Positions 57,234-64,000 of a stretch of 64,000 nt of DNA are shown here, piece by piece. This DNA is from Cristatella mucedo (Eukaryota; Bryozoa; Phylactolaemata; Cristatellidae): contig WPIO01000012.1 in NCBI GenBank assembly GCA_009760855.2, positions 5,226,001-5,290,000 on the forward strand, given 5' to 3'. A model generated the notes under the pieces. The model was not told the origin of the DNA. It made no database searches and was given only the letters and a program-made list of their open reading frames with translations. The translations under genes were made by a program, and so were the position numbers. Positions within the stretch are counted from its first letter, which is position 1. Each line of letters opens with the position of its first letter.

Positions 57234-57995
57234 CATAATATTAGCTAATAAAAGAGGCTCATTTTCATAGCGACAGAAGAACCTTAACGGCTATCGCCAC
57301 TGCTTGCAGATAGCAACAAAGGATCGCCCACAGCATGATTGAACGCCACGACCTCGGTTGTGAAGAGCAAGCCCTCCTGGCCTATCTAATCTCACTCATG
57401 AGCTATATATTCTAACGAGCTGAGTTAGATAAGACCTTGCTTACCGCATAAGGATATATTGAGTGAGCATACGTATCCATTTGGCCATATCATATGTACT
57501 TGAAGGCCATCTAAGACTTGACTGTAGCCAAGAGCAGGAGTCTAATGCACGCCTGAGCTCTGGCAATAACGCTCACGTTTTTTTAGTTCAATTTCCGTTC
57601 AACAGAAAGCCGTTAATGCTTGTGGGCCTAATCCATTTTAGTTCTGTGCTGTCCACTTTCCGAATTTCATAGGCTGCAGCTGATCGTTATTGATTAATTG
57701 ATTCGCTTTAGCTGGGCGATTTGGCCACGGAGTATACTTCTCACGATCGGCCCGGTACTCAGCTCAACCGACATTTTCGGTTCCTGACGAAGATGGTATC
57801 AAGCAGATTCTTTATAGCTACGTGCTGGTCGGCGACTTCGAGCAAGGGCACTCGAATGTTCGCTTTACGAACTTTAAGCCAGGCAATCCGCTTGTGCGCT
57901 TTGATACCACCGTGGATTGCACCCATTTCCCTTCAATTTTCGTCGTGTACCACGATGCTCAGGCTTATCCTGCATATGTCATTAAGTTCCGATAG
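35015..57995 (+). CDS. PARP14/PARP15-like mono-ADP-ribosyltransferase, 13 exons
   Basis: Predicted CDS: 35015-35024, 35688-35900, 37142-38446, 38779-39501, 40017-40105, 40208-40435, 42991-43206, 43324-43552, 46944-47110, 48313-48721, 50895-51034, 56198-56375, 57712-57995. All junctions are GT-AG, all phases agree, the total is 4191 nt (1396 aa), and there is no internal stop. Domains are a low-complexity N-terminus (1-90), a probable KH-like region (90-460), macro 1 (about 462-640), macro 2 (about 765-928), a KH-like linker, WWE (about 1126-1196) and the PARP catalytic domain (about 1200-1396). The triad is His1279, Tyr1311, Ile1378; Ile in place of Glu predicts mono- rather than poly-ADP-ribosylation. 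Vertebrate PARP14 has RRM/KH repeats and three macro domains; this protein has two. PARP14-family proteins modify target proteins in the cytoplasm and act in immune signalling; that role here is inference. Macro 1/2 and exon 4's 3' end are the least certain parts. Confidence 0.88.
35688..35900 (+). CDS. PARP14-like gene, exon 2 (low-complexity N-terminus)
   Basis: Acceptor atttgcctcacag, donor gtaagg, phase 1 at both ends. It encodes a hydrophilic Ser/Pro/Gly-rich segment with a basic patch ([11 protein letters not shown]), probably disordered. Confidence 0.75.
36165..36500 (-). mobile_element. Degenerate LINE family 1 relic in PARP intron 2
   Basis: An AAT-type repeat, then actaaatctctttcttggttg and aacaaatgctgtgaggagc. 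This is the same order as the LINE 3' end but strongly diverged. Confidence 0.55.
36875..37141 (+). mobile_element. LINE family 2 fragment ending at the exon 3 acceptor
   Basis: It reads [22 protein letters not shown] and [14 protein letters not shown], as at 44340-44520. After a deletion of about 115 bp relative to that copy it continues with ctctcctggctc and cactttctctttg, so the polypyrimidine tract of exon 3 is LINE-derived. Confidence 0.8.
37142..38446 (+). CDS. PARP14-like gene, exon 3 (KH-like region and first half of macro 1)
   Basis: A 1305-nt open exon, by far the longest. The acceptor is ctctttgcttggtcag and the donor gtaagc. The repeated pattern of strand-helix units (for example [44 protein letters not shown]) suggests a string of KH-like modules as in PARP14; this is inference from pattern. 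The last 45 residues, [20 protein letters not shown] and after, are the beginning of a macro domain. Confidence 0.88.
38779..39501 (+). CDS. PARP14-like gene, exon 4 (second half of macro 1 and Ala/Thr-rich linker)
   Basis: Acceptor tttgatcctgctacag. The macro fold continues with [31 protein letters not shown] and VGP. After about residue 640 comes an Ala/Thr-rich linker. Donors at 39436 (gtctgc) and 39502 (gtagag) are both phase 1; the second is the better match, so the exon end carries some uncertainty. Confidence 0.8.
40017..40105 (+). CDS. PARP14-like gene, exon 5 (start of macro 2)
   Basis: An 89-nt exon, phase 1 in and phase 0 out, acceptor cctttccacgatttag and donor gtaatc. It is needed to switch phase between exons 4 and 6. 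It codes [13 protein letters not shown], the first strand of the second macro domain. Confidence 0.78.
40208..40435 (+). CDS. PARP14-like gene, exon 6 (macro 2, middle)
   Basis: 76 codons, phase 0/0, with sequence [14 protein letters not shown] and [15 protein letters not shown] matching the nucleotide-side strands of a macro domain. The usual N-A-A-N and G-G-G-V-A motifs are absent. The donor is gtaaga, only about a dozen bases from an inserted LINE. Confidence 0.85.
40447..40662 (+). mobile_element. LINE family 1 3' end in PARP intron 6
   Basis: gtcacccctaaccatgttattc through aaagcgcctagagagagatt and a final TAT/ATT repeat. Near its 5' end it carries an inverted piece (ggttaggggtggcatgcaca) of the same 3' UTR, so the copy has a 5' inversion. 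Confidence 0.88.
40663..42990. other. Intron 6, remainder
   Basis: No gene, repeat copy or conserved motif recognised. Confidence 0.5.
42991..43206 (+). CDS. PARP14-like gene, exon 7 (macro 2, C-terminal half)
   Basis: 72 codons, phase 0/0. [20 protein letters not shown] matches the macro motif S-I-x-F-P-x-x-G-x-G-x-x-x-F-P and is the best conserved part of the domain. It is followed by the helix [12 protein letters not shown] and the strand RRVIITVP. Acceptor ctacctgcttgcag, donor gtgaga. Confidence 0.9.
43324..43552 (+). CDS. PARP14-like gene, exon 8 (linker after macro 2)
   Basis: Phase 0 in, phase 1 out, donor gtgaga. It encodes [14 protein letters not shown] and an Ala-rich end. The acceptor is chosen at ttgtggagcttcag because it restores phase. 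A third macro domain, present in PARP14, is not seen. Confidence 0.72.
43655..44808 (+). mobile_element. LINE family 2 (CR1-like), 3' half, in PARP intron 8
   Basis: It starts at RT motif B ([20 protein letters not shown]), then [14 protein letters not shown] (catalytic), [16 protein letters not shown], the thumb, and [18 protein letters not shown] to APRLWNSLP-type sequence. It ends with a tacat pentamer repeat at about 44788-44808. Frame breaks near 43870 and 44222 and a stop near 44398 inactivate it. It differs from family 1 in sequence and in its 3' repeat. Confidence 0.9.
44809..46943. other. Intron 8, remainder
   Basis: No supported feature. A weak inverted motif (ccggtaaccggctggtgagc) lies just after the LINE end. 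Confidence 0.5.
46944..47110 (+). CDS. PARP14-like gene, exon 9 (KH-like linker)
   Basis: The acceptor is a cagcag tandem, so splicing at 46944 or 46947 would add or drop one residue. [20 protein letters not shown] resembles the KH-like module before WWE in PARP14. Donor gtagtt, phase 0. Confidence 0.78.
48075..48130. repeat. Alternating purine-pyrimidine tract in PARP intron 9
   Basis: gcatatgtgcatgcacatgt and the following bases alternate purine/pyrimidine for about 50 bp, a sequence type that can adopt Z-DNA or cruciform structures. Confidence 0.6.
48313..48721 (+). CDS. PARP14-like gene, exon 10 (KH-like and WWE domain)
   Basis: The second half reads [36 protein letters not shown] and [16 protein letters not shown], the conserved Trp/Tyr/Lys-x-Leu-Glu-x-Ala-Tyr and V-D-L-xx-M pattern of WWE domains. 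WWE domains bind ADP-ribose-containing ligands in other PARPs. The exon ends phase 1 at gtgaga. Confidence 0.9.
49538..49643. repeat. Tandem duplication, two units of about 53 bp
   Basis: gaacagagttcggggtttac and its flanks occur twice in a row in intron 10 and differ mainly by two T residues. Confidence 0.95.
50895..51034 (+). CDS. PARP14-like gene, exon 11 (start of catalytic domain)
   Basis: Acceptor ttttgcctttcag, donor gtaagt. [20 protein letters not shown] and [13 protein letters not shown] match the N-terminal edge of the PARP14-type catalytic domain. Phase 1 in, phase 0 out. Confidence 0.9.
51063..51815 (-). mobile_element. LINE family 1 3' end in PARP intron 11
   Basis: A long ATT-type repeat, the conserved tail and 3' UTR, then RT C-terminus ([34 protein letters not shown]). 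It is one of the less damaged copies and keeps about 128 open codons. It begins 29 bp after the exon 11 donor. Confidence 0.93.
51838..52500 (-). mobile_element. Ancient LINE relic
   Basis: Minus-strand readings ([20 protein letters not shown], then [19 protein letters not shown]) align in order with the RT C-terminus of family 1 but are much more diverged. Younger copies have inserted on both sides. Confidence 0.6.
52550..52945 (-). mobile_element. LINE family 1, tail and 3' UTR
   Basis: AAT repeat, then cacttgataaagcgccctca, the 3' UTR, and the first part of the RT C-terminus. It stops at aaaggatttaaggttt and is a 5'-truncated insertion. Confidence 0.93.
53245..53470 (-). mobile_element. 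Ancient LINE RT fragment (palm region)
   Basis: Minus-strand readings [16 protein letters not shown] (RT motif A) and NSEQTLP upstream of it correspond to the segment containing LLVLLDLSGAVDTIDH in the copy at 1-1262. Highly diverged. Confidence 0.5.
53568..53832 (+). other. Possible unused or alternative exon in PARP intron 11
   Basis: tttttcttag is followed by about 88 open codons ([20 protein letters not shown] onward) ending in a TAA. Phase 0 would fit between exons 11 and 12, but insertion would split the conserved catalytic strand, so it is not in the main model. It may be a remnant of another gene or chance. Confidence 0.25.
54038..54690 (-). mobile_element. Two adjacent old LINE relics
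   Basis: Two separate tail-like segments (near 54070 and 54220) are followed by 3' UTR and coding pieces, including [17 protein letters not shown], which parallels SNLASKFQSGFRANHST in the family 1 RT. The middle of the RT is deleted. Confidence 0.65.
54691..56197. other. Intron 11, 3' part
   Basis: Diverged sequence with no supported gene. 54890-54970 may be further LINE remnant. Confidence 0.4.
56198..56375 (+). CDS. PARP14-like gene, exon 12 (catalytic His)
   Basis: VVE joins directly to [20 protein letters not shown], the diagnostic R-x-Q-N-x-x-L-W-x-x-Y motif. [14 protein letters not shown] carries the catalytic His; the usual HGT/HGS is HGA here. It ends in FNRSHFDAN and the donor gtatgg. 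Confidence 0.93.
56690..56946 (+). mobile_element. LINE family 1 3' fragment in PARP intron 12
   Basis: Contains an internally deleted RT end (catgctcccaaagttgggac), the final gcagcaaatgtaaagcgcct tail and an ATT repeat. Confidence 0.9.
57201..57232. repeat. (TG)n microsatellite
   Basis: About 30 bp of TG dinucleotide in PARP intron 12. Confidence 0.95.
57262..57395 (-). mobile_element. SINE family B, third copy
   Basis: Reverse complement of the family body (cgacagaagaaccttaacgg, ggatcgcccacagcatgatt). The B box is degraded. It lies in PARP intron 12. Confidence 0.75.
57712..57995 (+). CDS. PARP14-like gene, exon 13 (catalytic Tyr, third triad residue, stop)
   Basis: [18 protein letters not shown] supplies the catalytic Tyr. 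[12 protein letters not shown] and [20 protein letters not shown] complete the fold, with Ile at the position of the poly-polymerase Glu. TAG stop at 57993. Acceptor attgattcgctttag. Confidence 0.94.
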
Positions 57996-59020
57996 AGCAC
58001 GAATCGGCCTGGCGGTGAGCACGGGTCCAACCACGTTCTTGGATGCGGACCTAATCTGGAGCCGAGTAGCATTCGCTCGGCATATTTAAATGAACTTTGT
58101 AACTGCTTTCTCTCAGCTGTTTTTAATATATTGTGTAAACATTATTTCTTGTCGACTTCTTGACTGCTTTGATTGTGAATGATGCCATTTCTATAAATCC
58201 CAAAGGAGGTCCAAGCAGGCTTGGTCTGTGATGCAGCTCCAGCCTTACAGGTTGGTGGGCAGGTTCACTCGGAATGGTATATAGTGGGAGACATATTACC
58301 CCTTGTCCACAGCTTAGCTTGTGGGCATCATTTTGAGGTACCAGAAAAGCAGCCTTAGACCTATTGTGAACAATGTAGCAACTCTCAGTCTATTTCTCAA
58401 GACTTATTTCCTTATAAAATAGTATCATCAGCATCGCTACTAGAACGAGTCTCGATGTATTTAGGAAACCCCAATTAAGACAACCCTGAATGCTGACTTG
58501 TGTGATTCCTTGTCTACGTGTTTTTAAAGCATACACCTAAGAGCTTATTGGTTATCATAGCTATCAAGACAAAGTGTTGGACCTATTATTATCTAATAAT
58601 AGTATCTATTTTATCTAATAATAATATAATATAATTATCACTAGATAACAAACTGGTTTTGCCATTGTCTTGCACAGGTAGCCTAAATTGAACTAACAGG
58701 TTCTGATTCCGTTGGTGTTCTCATACAGCTATTGTCAGACATTCTGCCTCATATGCTTTTGTTCTGCTGACACTTTCACACCTGGTCCTGCTGCTGAATA
58801 ACCTATTAAAGTAGCAATTCTGTAACTTCCCATGTATTAACTGAAATTGACTAAAAGTAACCCAAAGGACTAAGTCACTGTGAGTAGACTTAGCTAATGA
58901 ACTGGATTTTAACGAATGAGTTTTTCGTAGAGCGTTTTTCCAAGTTATTTGGGAGATGCACTTGAGATTGCGAAGGCTTTCTCAGGTTAAATAAAATTGA
59001 TAAATAAATAAAGCTACAGA
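57996..59020 (+). other. Putative 3' UTR of the PARP14-like gene with poly(A) signals
   Basis: No coding potential. Several AATAAA hexamers cluster at about 58989-59011 and are the nearest good poly(A) signals after the stop codon, implying a 3' UTR of about 1 kb. Confidence 0.4.
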
Positions 59021-59204
59021 CCAAAAAAGGTGCAGTCAACCCGGCTATGATTCCTTACATCTCGCATGCTCTGAGCAAGGGCTTAAAGAAATGTTGAAAT
59101 TTTTGGCTGGTCATCCTGAATATTATTTTGCAACGGTTTAACTGCACTTGCACCTTTTCTTTTGCTGAACGATTTATTAAAATATGAGCATTACGGTAAA
59201 TTAG

Positions 59205-59580
59205 CCGGAGGACCCCTGCCCTGTTGTGGCCGAGTGGGGCTACCCACGACTTCCGATTCAAGAAAAGAAACGACACGGCTTCCGACTCGGAAATGGCAAA
59301 CCAGATGCACAGCCTCTACAAAGCCGTCTGATCCGTGCACAGAATCCCAACGTCCGCCAGGCAGGCTTGATTATCTGGCCACCAGCTGCCCATGGCTCCG
59401 ACTACAAAGGGCCTCACCACTGCCGTCTGCTGGCCAGCAATCAGAAAAGACCGGGCTATGCTGTGAAGCCGAAAAAGATGGGAGGTCTGTCGGTGGGTTC
59501 TAGTCGAGCTTTCAGGTGTCCCTCAGCTCTTAGAGTTTTTATTTTGCTTAATAAATGTTTTGTGCAGCTCATTGTCTGAC
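59205..59580 (+). CDS. Possible terminal exon of an unidentified gene or retrocopy
   Basis: After a ttacggtaaattag acceptor-like site, a frame of about 120 codons reads DPCPVVAEWGYPRLP, KKRHGFRLGNGKPDAQ and GLIIWPPAAHGSDYKG to a stop at about 59579. An AATAAA at 59550-59555 overlaps the frame's end. Third-base composition looks coding-like compared with its AT-rich neighbours. No upstream exon or family was recognised. Confidence 0.3.
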
Positions 59581-59689
59581 TTTGTCTGCAACAAGTACAC
59601 TGATTGGATACGGCATGTGTCCGACCCAACCTTGCCATAAGGATTAGAAGATTTTTTCTCAGGTAAAAATAATCAGAAAATAATGTTCC

Positions 59690-60780
59690 AAATAGAGCCT
59701 ATTTAGATAACAACTTTGCTTTAATTAATTGGCGATATTATTAATAATGATTTAAATATGCTGTACTCTATTTTTTGCATGAGAAGATCCTGTTAATCCT
59801 AATTTTAAGGTTAGAATTGGTTATCTAAATATGGCATCGGATGTAAATATAGCAGCTTTGTTATTTTCTCGAATAATGGATAGCTCCTTTATTACAGAAA
59901 TATTTGGAGTTACACCCACAAGAAGATGGATTAGTGATTTAAGCTCTAATTTCGCCTTTCAAGAGGATTACTTGTAGTCGGAGCAGCACATGAGATCCCT
60001 GATGTTGGAACAAACGTACTTATGCCACCACTTACAACAAGACCTGTTTTAGAAGGGAGATTATATGGTGGTTATACATTAGATGCAGATACAAAACTAA
60101 AAGAAAATTACATTTTTCAAAGTAGGAGCTCATTTATTTGATAAGCAGATAAGTACGAGTGTTTATAATAACACAACAATATAAAATGCTGACAAGAAAG
60201 TACTTACATATGCAAGGAGCGTTAGATCATGTTTTAAATAAAGTAATAAACCTTGGAAATACTGTAGGTGAATTATAATCAGTTAGTAAAACATTTTCTC
60301 ACCATAGTTATGCAAGGAACGACTTAGATCAGTTTATAAATGGTGATTTTCGACTAACCCTACGAAAATACTAGTGCATCAGATCCAATCAATGGAAGTG
60401 TTAAAGCAAATACAATATTTCTTCATAAAAAAGTTGAAAAAGAGAATAAACAATTGATTAGAAGCCATCTTTAAGTACAACGATTGAGTATTAAAAGTGA
60501 TTATTCTGATAGTTTTTATTCAAACAAATTTTCTTTTCGGACATTTTTAAAAATCAGTCTTTCTCACCCTTTGACAAATATTCAATACTTTCGGGTGGAA
60601 ACCTAAGTGTTCCAAGAGTAACTAATCTTGATAACTACGAACCTTACCCAAAGTGGTATCTTTATAACGATTCTTCATCTAAGTTAGTTGATGGACAAAT
60701 ACGTAAACCAATTGAGTCAAAGATAACAATGAACATGACCGATCCAGATAAACCTGCGAATGATTACTATTAATATGGGA
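59690..60780 (+). pseudogene. Viral block 2: broken structural-type gene(s)
   Basis: AT-rich plus-strand readings follow one another in different frames: ASDVNIAALLFSRIMDSSF, TNVLMPPLTTRPVLEGRLYG, HVLNKVINLGNTVGEL and DNYEPYPKWYLYNDSSSK. At least four frame changes and several stops occur. The NLGN stretch resembles the fibre modules of block 1, and the rest looks like a beta-rich virion protein. Composition and decay match block 1, so the same or a related element is inferred. Confidence 0.4.
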
Positions 60781-61325
60781 TTATAACATTAGCGAAGCGA
60801 TATTTTATGTTGAAGATGGAATAAGTATGACAGATTCCTTTGAAAATACGGATGAAAATAAAACAGATGATTTACGAAATTATAACGACATCACAGTTAG
60901 AATTAATATAGAGTATTTTAAAGAGGATACAGAACTGTTAGCTAGAAATTACTTTCATAACTTTTATTCCCCTGGATCTATCCTCAAGTGTTTTGGGTTA
61001 GAAACCAATAAAATGTTGATTTTAAGTGATTCTATAACTGACTTTATCATTTACAATGATACTTTACTAAAAAAGGTATAAATTCAATGTTAGTTACTCT
61101 GCTTACAATTATCCACGAACATTTATAACTCCAAGCTATCTTGGTATCGTAGAAATTGGAATGGTAACAGGAGTAGTACTTTCTCAAGTAAATTTGTTTA
61201 ATTACCGGCTGTATAAATTAACATTCCAGCCTCTGCTTTCCACCATAATTTCTGTTGATTCAAGAAAACTTGAAGTCGGTTGTGAGTCTAATGCGTTTTC
61301 AATTAGGTTTTGTCAATTTTTTTAG
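60781..61325 (+). pseudogene. Viral block 2: 84-codon ORF and continuation
   Basis: An open frame at 60827-61081 (TVRINIEYFKEDTELLARNY and after) ends at a TAA. A second stretch in another frame reads YNYPRTFITPSYLGIVEIG to about 61200. No family is recognised. Confidence 0.4.
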
Positions 61326-61930
61326 AGTAGGCTTCTTACTTTAAATTGTTCATTGTATCTATCTTCAAGTCCTTGAGAAACTCAGAGAAAACAAAACCGT
61401 CGGACTGCTGTAAAAATGAATAAAATAATTGGATCAGAATGACGGATTCTTAGAGCTTTGTATTATAGAACAAGTCTTAAAGAATTTAGTTGTGAACTTC
61501 TAGCGTCTTCAATGCGGCCCGTTAGAAATAAGCAAGTCTTGAAATTTGAGTATTGTTGACCTTAAACTTCACTAGTACCGTCAATGCATCTAATTTCTAT
61601 CCAAACTATTTCTAAAATATTGTTTCATTTTTATTGGTTGGTTGCAACAGGATCAGTTGTAGCAGCTGAAGTAGACGACACAGACGCCACTGTAGTGCAC
61701 GAAAGAGAAGCTAGTTTTTTTTTGTCTAGCACTGGTTCCATCGGAGATATCTGGTAGGGTAGCCTCGAATTCATATCCAAAATTTCCATTGACATCTGGT
61801 TTCATTTATGATACGACTGATATGAATGTAAAAATCACTTGGAAGTTAAATAACAATCCATGTTGTGAATCCTGAAATTTCATGAGGAGTATCTAGAAGG
61901 TTGTCAACGTTTGATCTAACAGTAGATTCG
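61326..61930. other. Viral block 2: non-coding or heavily decayed
   Basis: AT-rich, with many stops in all frames and nothing recognised. Confidence 0.35.
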
Positions 61931-61935
61931 ATGTC

Positions 61936-62196
61936 CTAAGTAACTTGAGTAATACCAGAGATAAATACTTTTTTTGCTTCAGTGTCACGTTCATCTAGAT
62001 ACAAGTTTCTTACTGAACTGTCAATCATGATTACAATATCGGAGTCAGGTGTTTGAGCGCTATAAGCAGTTATTCTAGATTTAACAAGATGGTCTAAATA
62101 AGACTTTAGTAGAGTTGCAGACGAAGTAAGATTTGCGTCTGAGATATTTTGTTTGGGTAGGGGATGATGAAGTTCCTGACATTCTCCTATAATCAA
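61936..62196 (-). CDS. Viral block 2: unidentified minus-strand ORF
   Basis: 87 codons from an ATG at 62196 to a stop (TAG) at 61936. It is helical, with SATLLKSYLDHLVKSRITAY and VIMIDSSVRNLYLDERD. The same frame continues past the TAG for about 25 codons (NVDNLLDTPHEISGF), so the stop is probably a disabling mutation. No family is assigned. Confidence 0.4.
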   Translation of the reverse strand: MIIGECQELHHPLPKQNISDANLTSSATLLKSYLDHLVKSRITAYSAQTPDSDIVIMIDSSVRNLYLDERDTEAKKVFISGITQVT

Positions 62197-62274
62197 TTAC
62201 TTAAAAAGTTCATATTAAAAAAATTAACACAACTAAAGTGAAGCAGCAATTTCAGTACGTGGTTTTGTTTATGG

Positions 62275-62475
62275 TTACTTTTGTTTCTTTTCTGCTTCAG
62301 CAAGAAATTTAGTAATTGTACAGTGGGATTTCGTTAGTTTATCACAAGGTTCACATATATCACTGAGAATGTTTATATATGAACTATCCAGATCAGGAAT
62401 AAGTTTATCAAGTGAATGGTTAACAATGCTTGGATCTACTCCTTTAAGTTTTTGTAGACACATTTTCACAGCCAT
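62275..62475 (-). CDS. Viral block 2: small helical ORF
   Basis: 66 codons with a true ATG (MAVKMCLQKLKGVDPSIV) and a Cys pair in ILSDICEPCDKL. It is intact. It lies just downstream of the acidic gene on the same strand, as in a compact viral gene array. Confidence 0.45.
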   Translation of the reverse strand: MAVKMCLQKLKGVDPSIVNHSLDKLIPDLDSSYINILSDICEPCDKLTKSHCTITKFLAEAEKKQK

Positions 62476-62509
62476 TTCTTTAGACTACTCGTAACAGTGA
62501 ATTATTTAC

Positions 62510-62878
62510 GTCAATTTTCTATATAATAATATTTCTTTAGATTTATTAAATTTATTTTTCTCCAAAGTAAAATGCTCGTTCATAGTCATCAGAGTCTTGT
62601 CGGCTTACATAATCTACATCTTTGGATTCAGGTTTATAATCAGGATCGACCTTGGTATCACCTTCTACTTCACTCTCAGTTTCATATTCAACTTCTACTT
62701 TAGTAGCATTTTCATCATTGTTCACTGCAATAGTCTCTATAAGTATTATTTTATCGTTTTAAAATAAGATTGCTTTATTTCTGCTTCTTCTAGTATCATC
62801 TCCATCCTTAATTTTTAAGTCATGCATTTCCTTTTTTTTTTTTAAATCGGGTTCAATTTGAATTTGTTGGCTCGCCAT
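62510..62878 (-). pseudogene. Viral block 2: acidic protein with one nonsense codon
   Basis: It opens with an ATG at 62878 (MASQQIQIEPDLKKKK), keeps frame through a run of 12 A, and meets a TAA near 62758. The same frame continues in a strongly acidic stretch (VEVEYETESEVEGDTKVDP and after) to about 62510. Only one stop breaks an otherwise complete gene. Family unknown. Confidence 0.5.
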
Positions 62879-63814
62879 TACATGTACACTTTGGTCTCGT
62901 GAGCGTCTGCCATTATGTCTCCAATAATAGCTTCAATTACAGCAGACACCTCAGTAGTGCCAGCTGGTTCAAAATTGGTCTGACCCGGACGTTTTGCATT
63001 GCCATAGTAGCAAAATTACTGCAGAACTTTGTGCTGGGCTTTGGGTATTTATTAGGAAATAGCATGATTAAGCAATGAGACCATAACAACACAGTACTCG
63101 ACGTTCTGCTTGCAGAACACGAAAGCACCGTATTATAAAAAACACGACAATACCCTGCATGTTTCGGCTGATTTAACAAGTGACTTCCAGCCAACTGGCC
63201 AACAGGCTAACAGCAGCTAAGCTAAGCTAAGCTCTGAGATTCACCGACCAGCAGACCGTTGCTCCAAGAGATAGCTACTTCGGTTTGGACCGTGCCTTAT
63301 AAAATGGCCAAGCTATAAGTCGTGCCATAACCTTATTTGTACTTCATCATACATCGCACTGCTGATAAGCCATGTCTTATTGTAGTTACTTATTAGTCGG
63401 CTCAGTTCTAATTCTCGGAAAAGCTTTTTGTTCGGCAGAGCTCATAGTTCGTAATCTAGGTTTAGATGTCAGGCTCATAATCCACAATCGCTGGGTATTA
63501 TATTTGATTAGGCGAATAGCGTGCAATCAATGAACCGACTGTGAAAGTTCTGCATAAATTATTCTTATTGTCTTGCATGCTATACATATGCATTTAAGCA
63601 GAGTACAGGTCATAAATCAATCTCAGCTTCTATTCTTAGATACAAAGTCTTCTTATATCTGGAGAGTCATTAAAGTAAAGTTACCACCGTGCACGATTTA
63701 CAAAACAATTGGTGAGGCAGAACTGCTTTTCTTATAAGCAGAGTACTCTTAGATCCGATAATCTTGTACGCAAAGTCGACTGTAGTTATAATAATGATAA
63801 GACATTTGCATTAC
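62879..63814. other. No gene recognised
   Basis: Mixed intergenic sequence right of viral block 2. A short agctaagcta repeat lies near 63217-63232. Confidence 0.45.
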
Positions 63815-64000
63815 ACCCCAATAATATTATTAATAATAATAATAGTAATGTACTTGATAAAGCGCCCTCAGAGAACTCAATCTCTTTCTAGGCGCTTTAC
63901 ATTTACAAAGGGAAATGCAATTAAATGGTAAGTAAAATCATGCTTGAAAAACAAACAAAATGAATGACATGGTTAGGGGTGACATGCACAGGGTCAGTAT
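63815..64000 (-). mobile_element. LINE family 1 3' end at the right window edge
   Basis: An AAT-type repeat, the conserved tail (tgataaagcgccctcagaga) and 3' UTR continue off the end of the window. Confidence 0.92.

Noticed and set aside
62830-62845. Frameshift at the poly-A run of the acidic viral-block gene
   Set aside because: Counting 12 A keeps the frame. The actual break is a single TAA further on.

Overview
This is a eukaryotic, almost certainly animal, genomic window. It has a 13-exon gene with GT-AG introns, several non-LTR retrotransposon (LINE) families, two tRNA-derived SINE families, a solo LTR, long microsatellites and two blocks of decayed viral DNA. The order of genes and the protein families fit an invertebrate, but I cannot name the clade.

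1-17.2 kb: repeat-dominated DNA. It holds a LINE reverse-transcriptase relic at the left edge (1-1262), a weak minus-strand exon (2332-2604), and a large inverted repeat (4075-5870 / 6252-7309). The left arm of that repeat carries a clean 736-bp solo LTR with a TAAT target duplication; the right arm preserves the empty site. Further on are GA and TA arrays, a Gln/His/Pro-rich minus-strand coding exon (9801-10577), a near-perfect palindrome with an AT core (13511-13891), a second hairpin next to it, and two SINEs.

17.2-30 kb: an AT-rich block of broken viral genes. The recognisable pieces are a retroviral-type integrase, a YqaJ-type exonuclease, a fibre-like protein with repeated N-L-G..N..D-A modules, a probable double jelly-roll major capsid protein, a possible penton/minor capsid gene, an A32/FtsK-type packaging ATPase and an adenovirus-type (Ulp1-fold) protease. 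This is the module of a Polinton/Maverick- or adintovirus-like element. LINEs, a SINE and a 572-bp inverted duplication have disrupted it. No DNA polymerase B was recognised. A second block with the same composition lies at about 59.7-62.9 kb.

34-58 kb: the main cellular gene, on the plus strand. It is a PARP14/PARP15-like mono-ADP-ribosyltransferase, with CDS from 35015 to 57995 in 13 exons whose phases all agree, predicted at 1396 aa. Domain order is a low-complexity N-terminus, a large probably KH-like region, two divergent macro domains, a KH-like linker, WWE, and a PARP catalytic domain with an H-Y-I triad. Its introns are full of LINE fragments, and the acceptor of exon 3 lies inside LINE-derived sequence.

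58-64 kb: the 3' flank of the PARP gene, a possible terminal exon with poly(A) signal (59205-59580), the second viral block, and a LINE running off the right edge.

The PARP gene is the only confidently intact cellular gene. PARP14-family proteins act in antiviral and stress signalling in other animals, so its place between two viral fossils is suggestive, but nothing in the sequence links them functionally.
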